Below, in pieces: positions 16,096 to 23,689 of a stretch of 23,689 nt of DNA; within the stretch, counting starts at the first letter, position 1, and each line of letters starts with the position of its first letter. The DNA lies in NCBI GenBank assembly GCA_017958895.1, contig JAGDBT010000067.1, positions 1 through 23,689 of the forward strand, given 5' to 3'. Made by a program: the position numbers and the translations under genes. Below the pieces are notes generated by a model. The model was given only the letters and a program-made list of their open reading frames with translations, did no database searches and was not told the origin of the DNA. The DNA comes from Alphaproteobacteria bacterium (GTDB lineage Bacteria; Pseudomonadota; Alphaproteobacteria; RF32; CAG-239).

Positions 16096-17208
16096 ATGCC
16101 GGAAATCAAGAAAAAAAGTGCTTTTGCACGTGCCATGAAAAACACCAATCAGTGGACTTTGTCTTATGCAAAATTCATGTGTAATCTTTCCAATAAGGGC
16201 CGCCTGAAAATTTATCGTAAATTGGCTGCCTTGTTGCGAAACCGCTTTTCTTTGATGAACTCATTGGATATGATATATAACGGCTTGTCTGACGAAGGTG
16301 CACACCCGAACGAGCCGATGGCTATTGCCGTAAGTTCTTGGGGACGAGCCTTGCAAGAAGGTCATCCGTTCTCCGAAGCCTTAAAAGGTTGGGCGCCGAG
16401 CCGCGAAAGATTGATGCTTTCGGTAGGCGATGTGTCAGACTTGGAAAGTGCCTTAATGAACCTTATTAAAGTAAGTGAAGGTTCTTCAAGAATGATTCGC
16501 CCGATTGTCAGTGCTATTGCCTACCCGGCATTTTTGTTAATGATGTCCGTGCTCATTTTGTATGCCATCGGTGTTTACATGGTGCCCCCGATGCTCAGTG
16601 CCGCACCGGGACTGGTATGGACCGGAACGGCTCGTTCTTTGGTTAATTTGTCCGAGTGGATTCAAAAGAACTGGGCCATTGCCTTTGCCATTTTGCCGGT
16701 TATCGGCATAATCATTTATGCCACCATCGGTATTTGGTCCAGAGGATTACGAATTCGTTTTGACAGATACCCTCCGTGGTCTTTATATAAAATTTTTACG
16801 GGCATTACCTGGTTATTGGCTCTTTCCGCTTTGGTAAAGGGCGGAGTTCCGGTTTCTATTGCCTTAACCTCGTTGCGTAAAGATTCCAGCCGTTATTTGC
16901 GGGACAGAATTGACGGTGCTTTGTTCCACATTAAAAACGGTGATAACTTAGGACAAGCCTTGGCAAAAGCCAAACAGGAATTTCCGGACAAGCAAATTAT
17001 TTCCGACTTAAAGGTTTATTCCGAATTGGATAACTTTGAAGAGGCTCTTGATAAGCTTGCCAATGAATGGTTGGAAGATTCTGTTTATTTAATCGAGCAA
17101 AAATCCGAAATAATGAACACTGTTGCCTTGTTAACCGTATCAGGTATTATTGCATGGGCGGTATTTGCCACCTTTGATATGCAAGACCAAATCACCAGTT
17201 CCATGTGA
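16096..17208 (+). CDS. pilR: PilR: GspF-family inner-membrane platform protein
   Basis: 370 residues, the normal size for GspF/PilC/PilR. Two four-helix cytoplasmic repeats (~25-130 and ~230-335) alternate with membrane helices near 142-168, 193-217 and 342-362. The first repeat contains RKLAALLRNRFSLMNSLDMI, a typical T2SSF segment, and the second ALSALVKGGVPVSIAL. The protein passes ATPase movement to the growing pilus. GGAG lies upstream of the ATG. It follows pilQ as in R64 and its stop overlaps the region of the next gene's ribosome site. Confidence 0.9.
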   Translation: MPEIKKKSAFARAMKNTNQWTLSYAKFMCNLSNKGRLKIYRKLAALLRNRFSLMNSLDMIYNGLSDEGAHPNEPMAIAVSSWGRALQEGHPFSEALKGWAPSRERLMLSVGDVSDLESALMNLIKVSEGSSRMIRPIVSAIAYPAFLLMMSVLILYAIGVYMVPPMLSAAPGLVWTGTARSLVNLSEWIQKNWAIAFAILPVIGIIIYATIGIWSRGLRIRFDRYPPWSLYKIFTGITWLLALSALVKGGVPVSIALTSLRKDSSRYLRDRIDGALFHIKNGDNLGQALAKAKQEFPDKQIISDLKVYSELDNFEEALDKLANEWLEDSVYLIEQKSEIMNTVALLTVSGIIAWAVFATFDMQDQITSSM

Positions 17209-17222
17209 AAATAGGAAAAAGC

Positions 17223-17771
17223 ATGAAAAAACTGAATATCAATATCGGCAATTTAACTCACCTTCCTTATGGCGGTTTGCTGTTATTGTCGTTGATTGTT
17301 GTCGTTATGTTCTTTTTATGTTACGTTTTGTTGCGAAACCCTTATAAAGGTATTCATGAACAAGTTTTTATCACTGCCGATAAAATTCGCTCTTATTATC
17401 GTGATCAACCGGGATATTGGAAACTTTCCACTCAGACGGCTAAAGACAATAATCTCATAAGCCCTGCTCTGCTGAAACATCAAAAGTTTGACATTCAGGT
17501 CGGTCAAGGTATAAACGGCGAAGCCGGAACTCCCGGTATCGGTTCTTTTAATATTGCCTTATCTAATTTGAACAAGTCTTCATGTATCAGTCTGGCAGAA
17601 TTGAAAACCGACAAACAACAACTGTTGGCTTTGTTAAGAATTGCCATTGTCAATCAAAACGGAACCACCGAATTCACTTGGGGTGCAGATAAACCTTTGC
17701 CTATGACAAGACAGGCCTCTCGAGAAATTTGCCAGCCGACCGGCAATACTTTGGTTTGGACTTTTCAGTAA
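17223..17771 (+). CDS. pilS: PilS-like type IVb pilin with unusual N-terminus
   Basis: 182 residues from the ATG at 17223, supported by AGGA 6 nt upstream; a GTG start at 17205 would add six residues. One N-terminal hydrophobic helix (~18-38) is followed by a globular domain that fits the PilS/TcpA pilin fold: helix HEQVFITADKIRSYYRDQPG, LISPALL, GSFNIALSNLNKSSCISL and C-terminal ASREICQPTGNTLVWTF. The two cysteines (~121 and ~171) match the conserved type IVb disulphide. The leader does not show a normal prepilin site: LPYGG precedes LLLLSLIVV and the usual Glu at mature position 5 is absent. It may be a minor pilin or non-processed pilin-like protein. Last gene of the pil operon. Confidence 0.7.
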   Translation: MKKLNINIGNLTHLPYGGLLLLSLIVVVMFFLCYVLLRNPYKGIHEQVFITADKIRSYYRDQPGYWKLSTQTAKDNNLISPALLKHQKFDIQVGQGINGEAGTPGIGSFNIALSNLNKSSCISLAELKTDKQQLLALLRIAIVNQNGTTEFTWGADKPLPMTRQASREICQPTGNTLVWTFQ

Positions 17772-18760
17772 TTTTGCTTTTTATTCTCTTTTCTATCAAC
17801 CTCGTCAATCTCAAATAACGGGCGACCTTGTGCCATTCTGGTCATCTGCATTTCAATGGTTGTGGCAAGGTTAATTTTTCCGCTCTTGATGATGTTACGA
17901 GTTTGGTCACCTTGGGTAGTATTAGGATTGGCAAATAAATATTGCACCACCGGACGCTTTTCTCCCACTCCGATTAAGCTTTGGTGAATAACCCCCAAAA
18001 CACCTCTGGATAATAAGTCAAAAGCCAAGTCTTCACTCATCTCGCCGGCGGAAGCATGTTTAACAACCGCATCAATAGCGTCGGAAACATTGTTGGCGTG
18101 AATGGTTGAAAGCACCAAGTGTCCGGAAGTTGCCGCACGCAAACATTCACTGGCCGCTTCCGGTGTTCTGATTTCGCCCACCAGAATATATCTAGGGCGC
18201 GAACGTAAGGCCGAACGCAAAGAATCACCCCAATTATCGTTAATCGGTTGCGTTTGCTTGCACATTCCCAAAGAACCGTTAAGCGACTTATATTCTCCGT
18301 CAAGAGGCATTTCAAACGGGTCTTCAATCGTATAAGCAAAACCGCCGTTTCTGATTAAATATTCTCTGAGCAAACTTGAAACGGTGGTAGTTTTTCCCGA
18401 ACCGGTAGCACCGCCCAAAAGAATCAAACCCGAGCATTTGCCTAAACCGGCCAAATAATTCACCAATGCCGGAGGATACCCCAGTGTACTCAAATCCGGA
18501 ACCTGTTTCGGCATCTTACGCATACAGAAAAGCACCCCATACATTGAAACAGATCGCTCAACACGGAAGAAAAATCCTTCATAGATATCCGAATAACTGG
18601 AATTTCCCTGATAACTCTTTTCCAAAAGTTCGTAAAAAGCTTCAAAATCTTCAAACTCACGACGTATCAAGCCGTTTTCCGTATTGTAATCAGGCACAAA
18701 AACCTGCTTATCCGGAGTGATGTATATATCTGAAAAATATGTATCGTTAATTCTGGACAT
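17765..18760 (-). CDS. PilT-like ATPase convergent with the pilus operon
   Basis: 331 residues, the normal size for PilT. It has an N-domain (~1-90), then Walker A GATGSGKTTT (~117-126), Asp box YTIEDPFEMPL (~143-153), Walker B RYILVGEIR (~190-198) and His box STIHANN (~218-224). There is no zinc-cysteine site, unlike the assembly ATPase. PilT proteins drive pilus retraction; the DotB/TraJ and VirB11 secretion ATPases belong to the same superfamily and cannot be excluded here. A strong GGGAGG precedes the ATG. It is on the opposite strand to the pil operon and overlaps the PilS-like gene by 7 bp, so the two transcripts are antisense at their 3' ends and the gene is regulated separately. Confidence 0.85.
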   Translation of the reverse strand: MSRINDTYFSDIYITPDKQVFVPDYNTENGLIRREFEDFEAFYELLEKSYQGNSSYSDIYEGFFFRVERSVSMYGVLFCMRKMPKQVPDLSTLGYPPALVNYLAGLGKCSGLILLGGATGSGKTTTVSSLLREYLIRNGGFAYTIEDPFEMPLDGEYKSLNGSLGMCKQTQPINDNWGDSLRSALRSRPRYILVGEIRTPEAASECLRAATSGHLVLSTIHANNVSDAIDAVVKHASAGEMSEDLAFDLLSRGVLGVIHQSLIGVGEKRPVVQYLFANPNTTQGDQTRNIIKSGKINLATTIEMQMTRMAQGRPLFEIDEVDRKENKKQNY

Positions 18761-18847
18761 GGTGCCTCCCTTTCGCTTACAGTTTAACCCATTTTTATTT
18801 AATATCCATTAAAAAATTTACCTAATTGCATATATTGCACATTCTTA

Positions 18848-18876
18848 TTGCCAGCTATTAAAAAATATTTTATATT
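18848..18876 (+). promoter_or_regulatory. Sigma-70-type promoter of the ABC exporter
   Basis: TTGCCA (18848-18853), a 17-nt spacer and TATATT (18871-18876) match the -35/-10 consensus well. It lies 23 bp before the ATG at 18900, so the leader would be short. The 139-bp region also contains the divergent PilT-like promoter, for which I see no clear match, and a direct repeat ATTGCA near 18825-18840. Confidence 0.5.
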
Positions 18877-18899
18877 GCCCTTTATACAAGGTTTAAGAC

Positions 18900-21176
18900 A
18901 TGAAAAAAATAAAATTGACGGCATTATTTTTGGGCGGGTTGTTGCTGTTGGCAGCCGTAACCTTTCCTTTTTGGTATGCTTATTCACCGATTGAGTTAAC
19001 TTTTTCGCTTTCCGGCGACGGACATCCTTATATTGATGTTGAATATACCTCCGGGTCTTCCGTTAAAAAAGCTTCTTTATATCCCCATTTAAGCAAACAA
19101 ACGCAACCGCAGGAAATAAAACTCAGAACCGGCAGTATTGATGATATTACCCTTAAAATAAAACACTATGACGGTTTGCTCACCATATCGGATATTCGCT
19201 TAAACGGCCAGCCGTTGCAAGCCTTACCGCCGGAAGATTCTCAAATTTCGGAGAATACTTCGGACCGCATATCTTTTACGATGCAAAAAAAATCTCAGCT
19301 TAAAATTTGTTCGCAGTGCTTATTAAAAAATCATCGGGAATTCAGAAAATCGGTAGCGATTGTTTTTGTGGTTTTGTATCTTTCTTTATGGCTGGCAGGT
19401 TTCTTAATTTATCTCTTCCGCGAGAAAGTTAAAGAGCAACTTTTGAAAATTGCGGCCATGAAAAATTATGCGCAGATACTGGCTTATGCCAAACCATATT
19501 GGTTTCGTGCCGTTTTTGCCGTTCTCATTACCATCCCCGTAGGTTCCTTGGACGCGGTTATCGCTTGGTCGTTAAAACCTTTTATGGATGTGGTGTTGGT
19601 AGAAAAACAAAGCGATTGGATAACTTATATTCCGCTCTTGATTATCGGCTTTACTTTCTTGCAAGCCGTCTTTACCTATATTGCCACTTATATGAATTCT
19701 TGGGTTGGCAACAAAATATCTTTGGATTTGAAAAGAAGCTTATTCAATAAACTTATTCATAATGATGCTTCGTTTTTTGATAAAAATGATTCGGGTTTTG
19801 TGCTTTATCGTTTCAACCAAGATGCACAAACCGCCTGTAACGGCTTATTAACCAGTTTACGGCTTTTTGCCACCCGTTTCTTCTCGTCCTTATCATTGAT
19901 TATTGTACTGTTTTATAACTCGTGGCAATTAGCTATTATAGCGGTTGTCGTTTTATTGGGCGCTCTTATGCCTTTGGCCAGATTACGCAAAAAGCTGAAA
20001 AAATCAATAAAAAGAGATATAAACGTTATGTCTGCCATTTTGGCGCATCTTAATGAAACTTTCGGCGGCAACCGAATTATTACCTCTTATAACCTTTTTG
20101 ATTTCTGTCGCCAAAAATTCCGTTATATTGTTGATCAAATGTTTTCCGTCACTTTACAGATTGCCCGCAAAACCGGAATTGTTGCGCCGGTTATGCATAT
20201 AATTTCATCTTTGGGTATTGCTTTTGTTATTTGGTATGGAAGTTTTTTAATCGTCAGTCATCAAATTACCGTTGGTAATTTTGCTTCCTTCGTTACCTCT
20301 CTCATATTGCTTTACGGGCCGATAAAATCCATCGGCAACAATGCCAGCGGTATTGTTATGTCGCTTATGGCCGTTGATCGTGTTTTCCAGATGCTTAATG
20401 CCGAACCGAAAATCAAAGATAAACCGAATGCTCTAACCTTACAAAACTGCCAAGGCAACATCTTTTATAAAAATGTTTCTTTCTGTTATGATAAGAGCAA
20501 ACCGGTGCTGAAAAACATTAATTTGGAAATTCCTTCGGGCCAAACTATTGCTTTGGTCGGTAATTCCGGTGGCGGCAAAACTACCCTCTCTGCACTTTTA
20601 CCTCGCTTTTATGATGTTGTTAGCGGCGAAATAGATATTGATGGCACAGACATAAGAGATTTCAGTTTGGAAAGTTTGCGCGATAATATCGGCGTAGTCT
20701 TTCAGGATAATTTTCTGTTTAACGGCACCATTCGCGAAAACATTTTATTCGGCAGAACTGATATTTCTGAAGAACACTTGCGCAAGGCCATCAAATCTGC
20801 CTGTTTGGAAGACTTTATAGCCGGGCTGGAAAAGGGACTTGATACCCAAATAGGTGAACGTGGCGCCTTGCTTTCCGGCGGACAGAAACAACGTTTGGCT
20901 ATTGCCCGAGCCTTTATTAAAGATGCACCGATTCTGATTTTGGATGAAGCCACCTCCGCATTGGATAATAAGTCTGAAAAAGTGGTGCAGCAGGCTATTG
21001 ATAACCTGATGAAAAACCGCACGGTAATGGTTATAGCCCACCGCTTATCAACCGTCAGAAACGCTGATTGCATTGTTGTTATAAACAACGGTGAAATCGT
21101 TGAAAAAGGCTCTCACGAACAGCTTATGGCCTTAGACGGCGCATATGCCGCTTTATATAAAACTCAACTTAACTAA
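18900..21176 (+). CDS. MsbA-like ABC exporter with extra N-terminal extracytoplasmic domain
   Basis: 758 residues, about 170 longer than MsbA. The extra part has a membrane helix (~7-27), a beta-rich extracytoplasmic domain (~28-148) and a second helix (~150-172). The core follows: six-helix transmembrane domain from ~190, then the nucleotide-binding domain with Walker A GNSGGGKTT (~554-562), signature LSGGQ (~658), Walker B ILILDEATSALD (~679-690) and switch His in IAHRLST. All ATPase residues are present. MsbA relatives flip lipid A or export lipids, peptides or drugs; the substrate cannot be told from sequence. A phospholipid or LPS role is plausible in a Gram-negative. Its stop overlaps the convergent CstA-like gene by 4 bp. 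Confidence 0.85.
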   Translation: MKKIKLTALFLGGLLLLAAVTFPFWYAYSPIELTFSLSGDGHPYIDVEYTSGSSVKKASLYPHLSKQTQPQEIKLRTGSIDDITLKIKHYDGLLTISDIRLNGQPLQALPPEDSQISENTSDRISFTMQKKSQLKICSQCLLKNHREFRKSVAIVFVVLYLSLWLAGFLIYLFREKVKEQLLKIAAMKNYAQILAYAKPYWFRAVFAVLITIPVGSLDAVIAWSLKPFMDVVLVEKQSDWITYIPLLIIGFTFLQAVFTYIATYMNSWVGNKISLDLKRSLFNKLIHNDASFFDKNDSGFVLYRFNQDAQTACNGLLTSLRLFATRFFSSLSLIIVLFYNSWQLAIIAVVVLLGALMPLARLRKKLKKSIKRDINVMSAILAHLNETFGGNRIITSYNLFDFCRQKFRYIVDQMFSVTLQIARKTGIVAPVMHIISSLGIAFVIWYGSFLIVSHQITVGNFASFVTSLILLYGPIKSIGNNASGIVMSLMAVDRVFQMLNAEPKIKDKPNALTLQNCQGNIFYKNVSFCYDKSKPVLKNINLEIPSGQTIALVGNSGGGKTTLSALLPRFYDVVSGEIDIDGTDIRDFSLESLRDNIGVVFQDNFLFNGTIRENILFGRTDISEEHLRKAIKSACLEDFIAGLEKGLDTQIGERGALLSGGQKQRLAIARAFIKDAPILILDEATSALDNKSEKVVQQAIDNLMKNRTVMVIAHRLSTVRNADCIVVINNGEIVEKGSHEQLMALDGAYAALYKTQLN

Positions 21177-22519
21177 CGCCGACGCAAAAACATTACGGCG
21201 ATAAAACTCAAAATTACGGTTAAACCCAAACCGGAGGCTATGCTTAAATGTGTTCCGACTAAGCTGTATTTGTTGCAAAAATACGAAATACACGCCCCGA
21301 AAACAAAGGCCGCCGCTATGCTGAAATGAATGGAAACCGGTTTTTTATCCGAGGTTAAAACCGTACATATCAAAAACAGATAAGCTGCTGTCAGTTGATT
21401 TATAAAATCATAAAAATCCAAACCGAAACTGCTTTCAAAGCCTATTACTCCGAGAATTATAACAATTGCTTGTAAACAATAGCGCGGAAATTCTCTAAAC
21501 AAACGATTTTCTTCCAAAAGCATTTGTGCCGTTCTCAAAATAGTCACACCCGAAACCACACAAATCAAAAACACGGTTGCAAACAAGATATATGGCGCCA
21601 CATATCCCATCTTTATCGCCAAATCATTACGGAGCAAAGTATAAGGGTTCAAACTGCTGCGAAAATCTGCAGAAAGTTGAACCGTGTTACTGTTCCAGGA
21701 TATTATGATAAATGACCAACACAAAACCACGGCACATTGTAACAAGGTAGTGGCAAAAAACACACCTTTTCCCATTTTTTCATTTTTAACGAACGGGCCG
21801 ATAAGCGAACTTTTCAAGCCGGCCATACCGCTCAATGCCCCAACGCTCACCACAAAGAGTAAAAACGGATAAGCATTTTTTAACTGTGCCGCATTTAAAG
21901 CTTTGAAGCCATATTGCAAATTCATTAAATTCGGTAAACTTATCAGGAAAAAGATTAAGGTAACCAACAACAAAACTCCGCCGCTGACCATTGCCATTAT
22001 ATTTATTTTTTCCTGCGAATATAAGCTCAGAGCCGCCATAACAATCAATATTGCGTACCCGATATATCGTGAAAAGCCGATTTCCGCATTTATATTCATA
22101 AAAAATGTGGCATTAACTCCGAATTCCACAACCAACACCCCGATAAGCAATATTGTGCTTAACAAATAAACACCTTTGCCGCACTTTTCCAAAATCAACC
22201 TGTTAATGCTATACCCGTGCGTAACCGCATACATACCGCAATAATAATTAAGAAACGAACCTAAAAAAATGCTGGAAATTACGCACCAAATCATCATTAT
22301 CGGACCATAGAATATGCCGACAATCGCCCCGAACAGGCCTTCTATGCCGAAGGTCAAGCCGAATTGTGCCAATTGGGCCGCTCTATAAGGCAACAACCCT
22401 CTCATATTTTCGGTTTTGGGTGCGCGATGAATATCTATACCGTAATTATCTTCGGCGAATTTTCCTACCAAGAAATATCCGGCAATTAAACAAATAAAAC
22501 AACTTAGCAGCATTATCAT
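21173..22519 (-). CDS. CstA-family transporter (short form)
   Basis: 448 residues with about 12 membrane helices. It fits CstA in two places. The first is near the N-terminus: GYFLVGKFAEDNYGID, then a FGIEGLFGAIVGIFYGP stretch and FLGSFLNYYCGMYAVTHGYS. The second is the middle segment AYPFLLFVVSVGALSGMAGL, aligning with NLFPFLFITIACGAVSGFHA of E. coli CstA. CstA transports peptides and pyruvate; the E. coli protein is ~700 residues, so this is a short form. It starts 12 bp after the L,D-carboxypeptidase gene, so both are probably co-transcribed, suggesting uptake of peptides or cell-wall fragments. The start at 22519 has a weak GGAAA site; 22513 is also possible. Confidence 0.65.
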   Translation of the reverse strand: MIMLLSCFICLIAGYFLVGKFAEDNYGIDIHRAPKTENMRGLLPYRAAQLAQFGLTFGIEGLFGAIVGIFYGPIMMIWCVISSIFLGSFLNYYCGMYAVTHGYSINRLILEKCGKGVYLLSTILLIGVLVVEFGVNATFFMNINAEIGFSRYIGYAILIVMAALSLYSQEKINIMAMVSGGVLLLVTLIFFLISLPNLMNLQYGFKALNAAQLKNAYPFLLFVVSVGALSGMAGLKSSLIGPFVKNEKMGKGVFFATTLLQCAVVLCWSFIIISWNSNTVQLSADFRSSLNPYTLLRNDLAIKMGYVAPYILFATVFLICVVSGVTILRTAQMLLEENRLFREFPRYCLQAIVIILGVIGFESSFGLDFYDFINQLTAAYLFLICTVLTSDKKPVSIHFSIAAAFVFGACISYFCNKYSLVGTHLSIASGLGLTVILSFIAVMFLRRR

Positions 22520-22531
22520 TTTTTCGTTTCC

Positions 22532-23512
22532 TTATTTTGAAACAACAATCTCCGTCCCGTTTATTTTGGCCTTTCCGCCTAACGGAACGGTCATTATCGG
22601 TGTGGTATGTCCGAAATCAACATTAGCAACAACCGGCATATTTTGCAACTCCGATTTACTGCCTATAATAAATTCCAAATCCTCACGGCTTATTTTTGAG
22701 GCTTTCTGGAAGCGCCCGATAACCAAACCTTTAACGTTTTTAAAGTCCGGCTGATAGCACAAAGCCTGCAAATTACGATCAAAATCTACCGCCGAAGATG
22801 CCTCGTCATCTTCAATAAACATGATTGTGTCTTTTTTGAATTCCGGACGATATTCGGTTCCGAGCAACAAGTTAAAAGTGCATAAATTACCGCCGATAAT
22901 TGTCCCTTCCGCCGTTCCGTAATTGATGAGCCAATATCCGTCATTTTCTATAAAATCACGTTTTTCCTGATCAATATACCATGCATCGTCGCTCCATTCC
23001 GCCGAGGCCTTAATATTTACCGGCTCGTCGGAAAACAGCATTTTTTGTAAATAATCCATGGTATATTCACAACCTTTTTTCATACCCAGAGAGCTGAAAT
23101 GCGGTCCGTAGAAAACTTCCATGCCGGTTTTGGCGTGAATAGCATTAAAAAGTGCCGTAACATCAGAAAAACCGCAAATAAACTTCGGATTTTTACGGAT
23201 AATATCATAATCCAAATGCGTAATTAATTGATTACTGTTAAAACCGCCGATAACCGTAAAAATCGCCTTCACGGACTTATCACTGAAGGCCTGCATAACA
23301 TCATCGGCACGGTCTTTTATATTCCAAGAACCGAATCTGTCCCAATTTTCATCTTTGGTGTTTTTTGCAAATTCCACTGTCAGTCCCCACTGATGAAATC
23401 TTTCCAAAGAAATTTCCCGGCAATCCTGGCCGATAAGTTTTAACCCCCTGGACGGAGCAATCACCATAATTTTATCACCTTTTTGCAATTTTTGTGGAAC
23501 AATTCCTGACAT
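22532..23512 (-). CDS. S66-family L,D-carboxypeptidase / MccF-like peptidase
   Basis: 326 residues from the ATG at 23512, chosen because GGAG lies about 8 nt upstream; a longer in-frame start at 23554 would overlap the preceding gene. Family features: N-terminal GDKIMVIAPSRG, oxyanion segment VIGGFNSNQLI (~87-97), nucleophile Ser116 in GFSDVTAL, a Glu in MFIEDDE (~235) and His302 in DFGHTTP. These form the Ser-His-Glu triad of S66 peptidases. LdcA cleaves the terminal D-Ala from recycled murein tetrapeptides in the cytoplasm; MccF cleaves microcin C-like compounds. No signal peptide, so cytoplasmic. Length and GHTTP motif lean towards the MccF-like group, but LdcA cannot be excluded. Confidence 0.85.
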   Translation of the reverse strand: MSGIVPQKLQKGDKIMVIAPSRGLKLIGQDCREISLERFHQWGLTVEFAKNTKDENWDRFGSWNIKDRADDVMQAFSDKSVKAIFTVIGGFNSNQLITHLDYDIIRKNPKFICGFSDVTALFNAIHAKTGMEVFYGPHFSSLGMKKGCEYTMDYLQKMLFSDEPVNIKASAEWSDDAWYIDQEKRDFIENDGYWLINYGTAEGTIIGGNLCTFNLLLGTEYRPEFKKDTIMFIEDDEASSAVDFDRNLQALCYQPDFKNVKGLVIGRFQKASKISREDLEFIIGSKSELQNMPVVANVDFGHTTPIMTVPLGGKAKINGTEIVVSK

Positions 23513-23689
23513 CAGTTCTCTCCTTTTTCTGTTACCTGCGGTTTGCACCCGCAATAATTTTGATTATACAAATTCAGTTCTTTTATAAGTTGCCCGCGCA
23601 ACTCCTGCATACCGTTTTTGCGTCCTTCTATCTCCACATATTTAAATCCGGTATCTGCCGCCGCCCGATATGCCGCTTCATTTACCTGA
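23512..23689 (-). CDS. queH: C-terminal end of a QueH-like epoxyqueuosine reductase (partial)
   Basis: The 5' part lies beyond the right edge; 59 codons remain. They read ...GFKYVEIEGRKNGMQELR, then LIKELNLYNQNYCGCKP and a charged tail. QueH proteins end with a helix followed by LYRQKYCGC, and those last cysteines bind the iron-sulphur cluster needed to reduce epoxyqueuosine in tRNA; LYNQNYCGC is a close fit. Only the tail is visible, so the call is tentative. Its TGA shares one base with the ATG of the peptidase gene (TGATG), so the two are translationally coupled. Confidence 0.55.
   Translation of the reverse strand, partial: QVNEAAYRAAADTGFKYVEIEGRKNGMQELRGQLIKELNLYNQNYCGCKPQVTEKGEN

Noticed and set aside
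17205..17222. Upstream GTG start for the PilS-like gene
   Set aside because: AGGA is placed correctly only for the ATG at 17223; the GTG start lacks a ribosome site.
23513..23554. Upstream ATG extending the S66 peptidase by 14 residues
   Set aside because: The extension lies in the coding end of the QueH-like gene, and the GGAG site serves the ATG at 23512.
1..23689. CRISPR arrays, tRNA/rRNA genes, insertion sequences, shufflon repeats
   Set aside because: No regularly spaced repeats, tRNA-like cloverleafs, transposase motifs or inverted recombination segments found by reading.

Overview
The window is low-GC bacterial DNA (roughly 40% by eye), densely packed, with many 1-14 nt gene overlaps and clear Shine-Dalgarno sites. 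Signal peptides, lipoproteins, a secretin and an OmpA-like domain point to a Gram-negative. Gene content, with VirB-type secretion genes and an IncI/R64-like type IVb pilus operon in AT-rich DNA, would fit an intestinal or host-associated alphaproteobacterium, but no rRNA or marker gene here proves this. I see no tRNA, rRNA, CRISPR array, transposase or phage gene.

Left region (1-7258, minus strand, transcribed right to left): a type IV secretion module. In transcription order it encodes three small two-helix exported proteins of VirB2/TrbC pilin type, a secreted protein of unknown function, VirB3, the VirB4 ATPase, then three more exported proteins in the place where VirB5 would sit. These last are a glycine/alanine-repeat protein, a protein with an internal ~150-residue duplication, and a gene cut off by the window edge. 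A strong intercistronic hairpin follows the first pilin-like gene. No VirB6-VirB11, VirD4 or relaxase is visible here.

Middle region (7259-18760): a 327-bp AT-rich divergent control region, then a plus-strand operon in the order of the R64 thin-pilus operon. It encodes an OmpA-like anchored protein, a TcpQ/PilL-type lipoprotein, PilN secretin lipoprotein, PilO, an enlarged coiled-coil PilP, PilQ (GspE-family assembly ATPase), PilR (GspF-family platform protein) and a PilS-like pilin. A PilT-like ATPase gene faces the operon and overlaps its last gene by 7 bp. The two surface-appendage modules share one divergent promoter region. The most interesting reading of the window is that a VirB2-B3-B4 module and an R64-type pilus are parts of one chromosomal system.

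Right region (18761-23689): ordinary chromosomal genes. A plus-strand MsbA-like ABC exporter carries an unusual N-terminal extracytoplasmic domain. Converging on it is a minus-strand group with the tail of a QueH-like gene, an S66-family L,D-carboxypeptidase/MccF-like peptidase and a short CstA-family transporter. The last two may cooperate in peptide or muropeptide use, by inference only.
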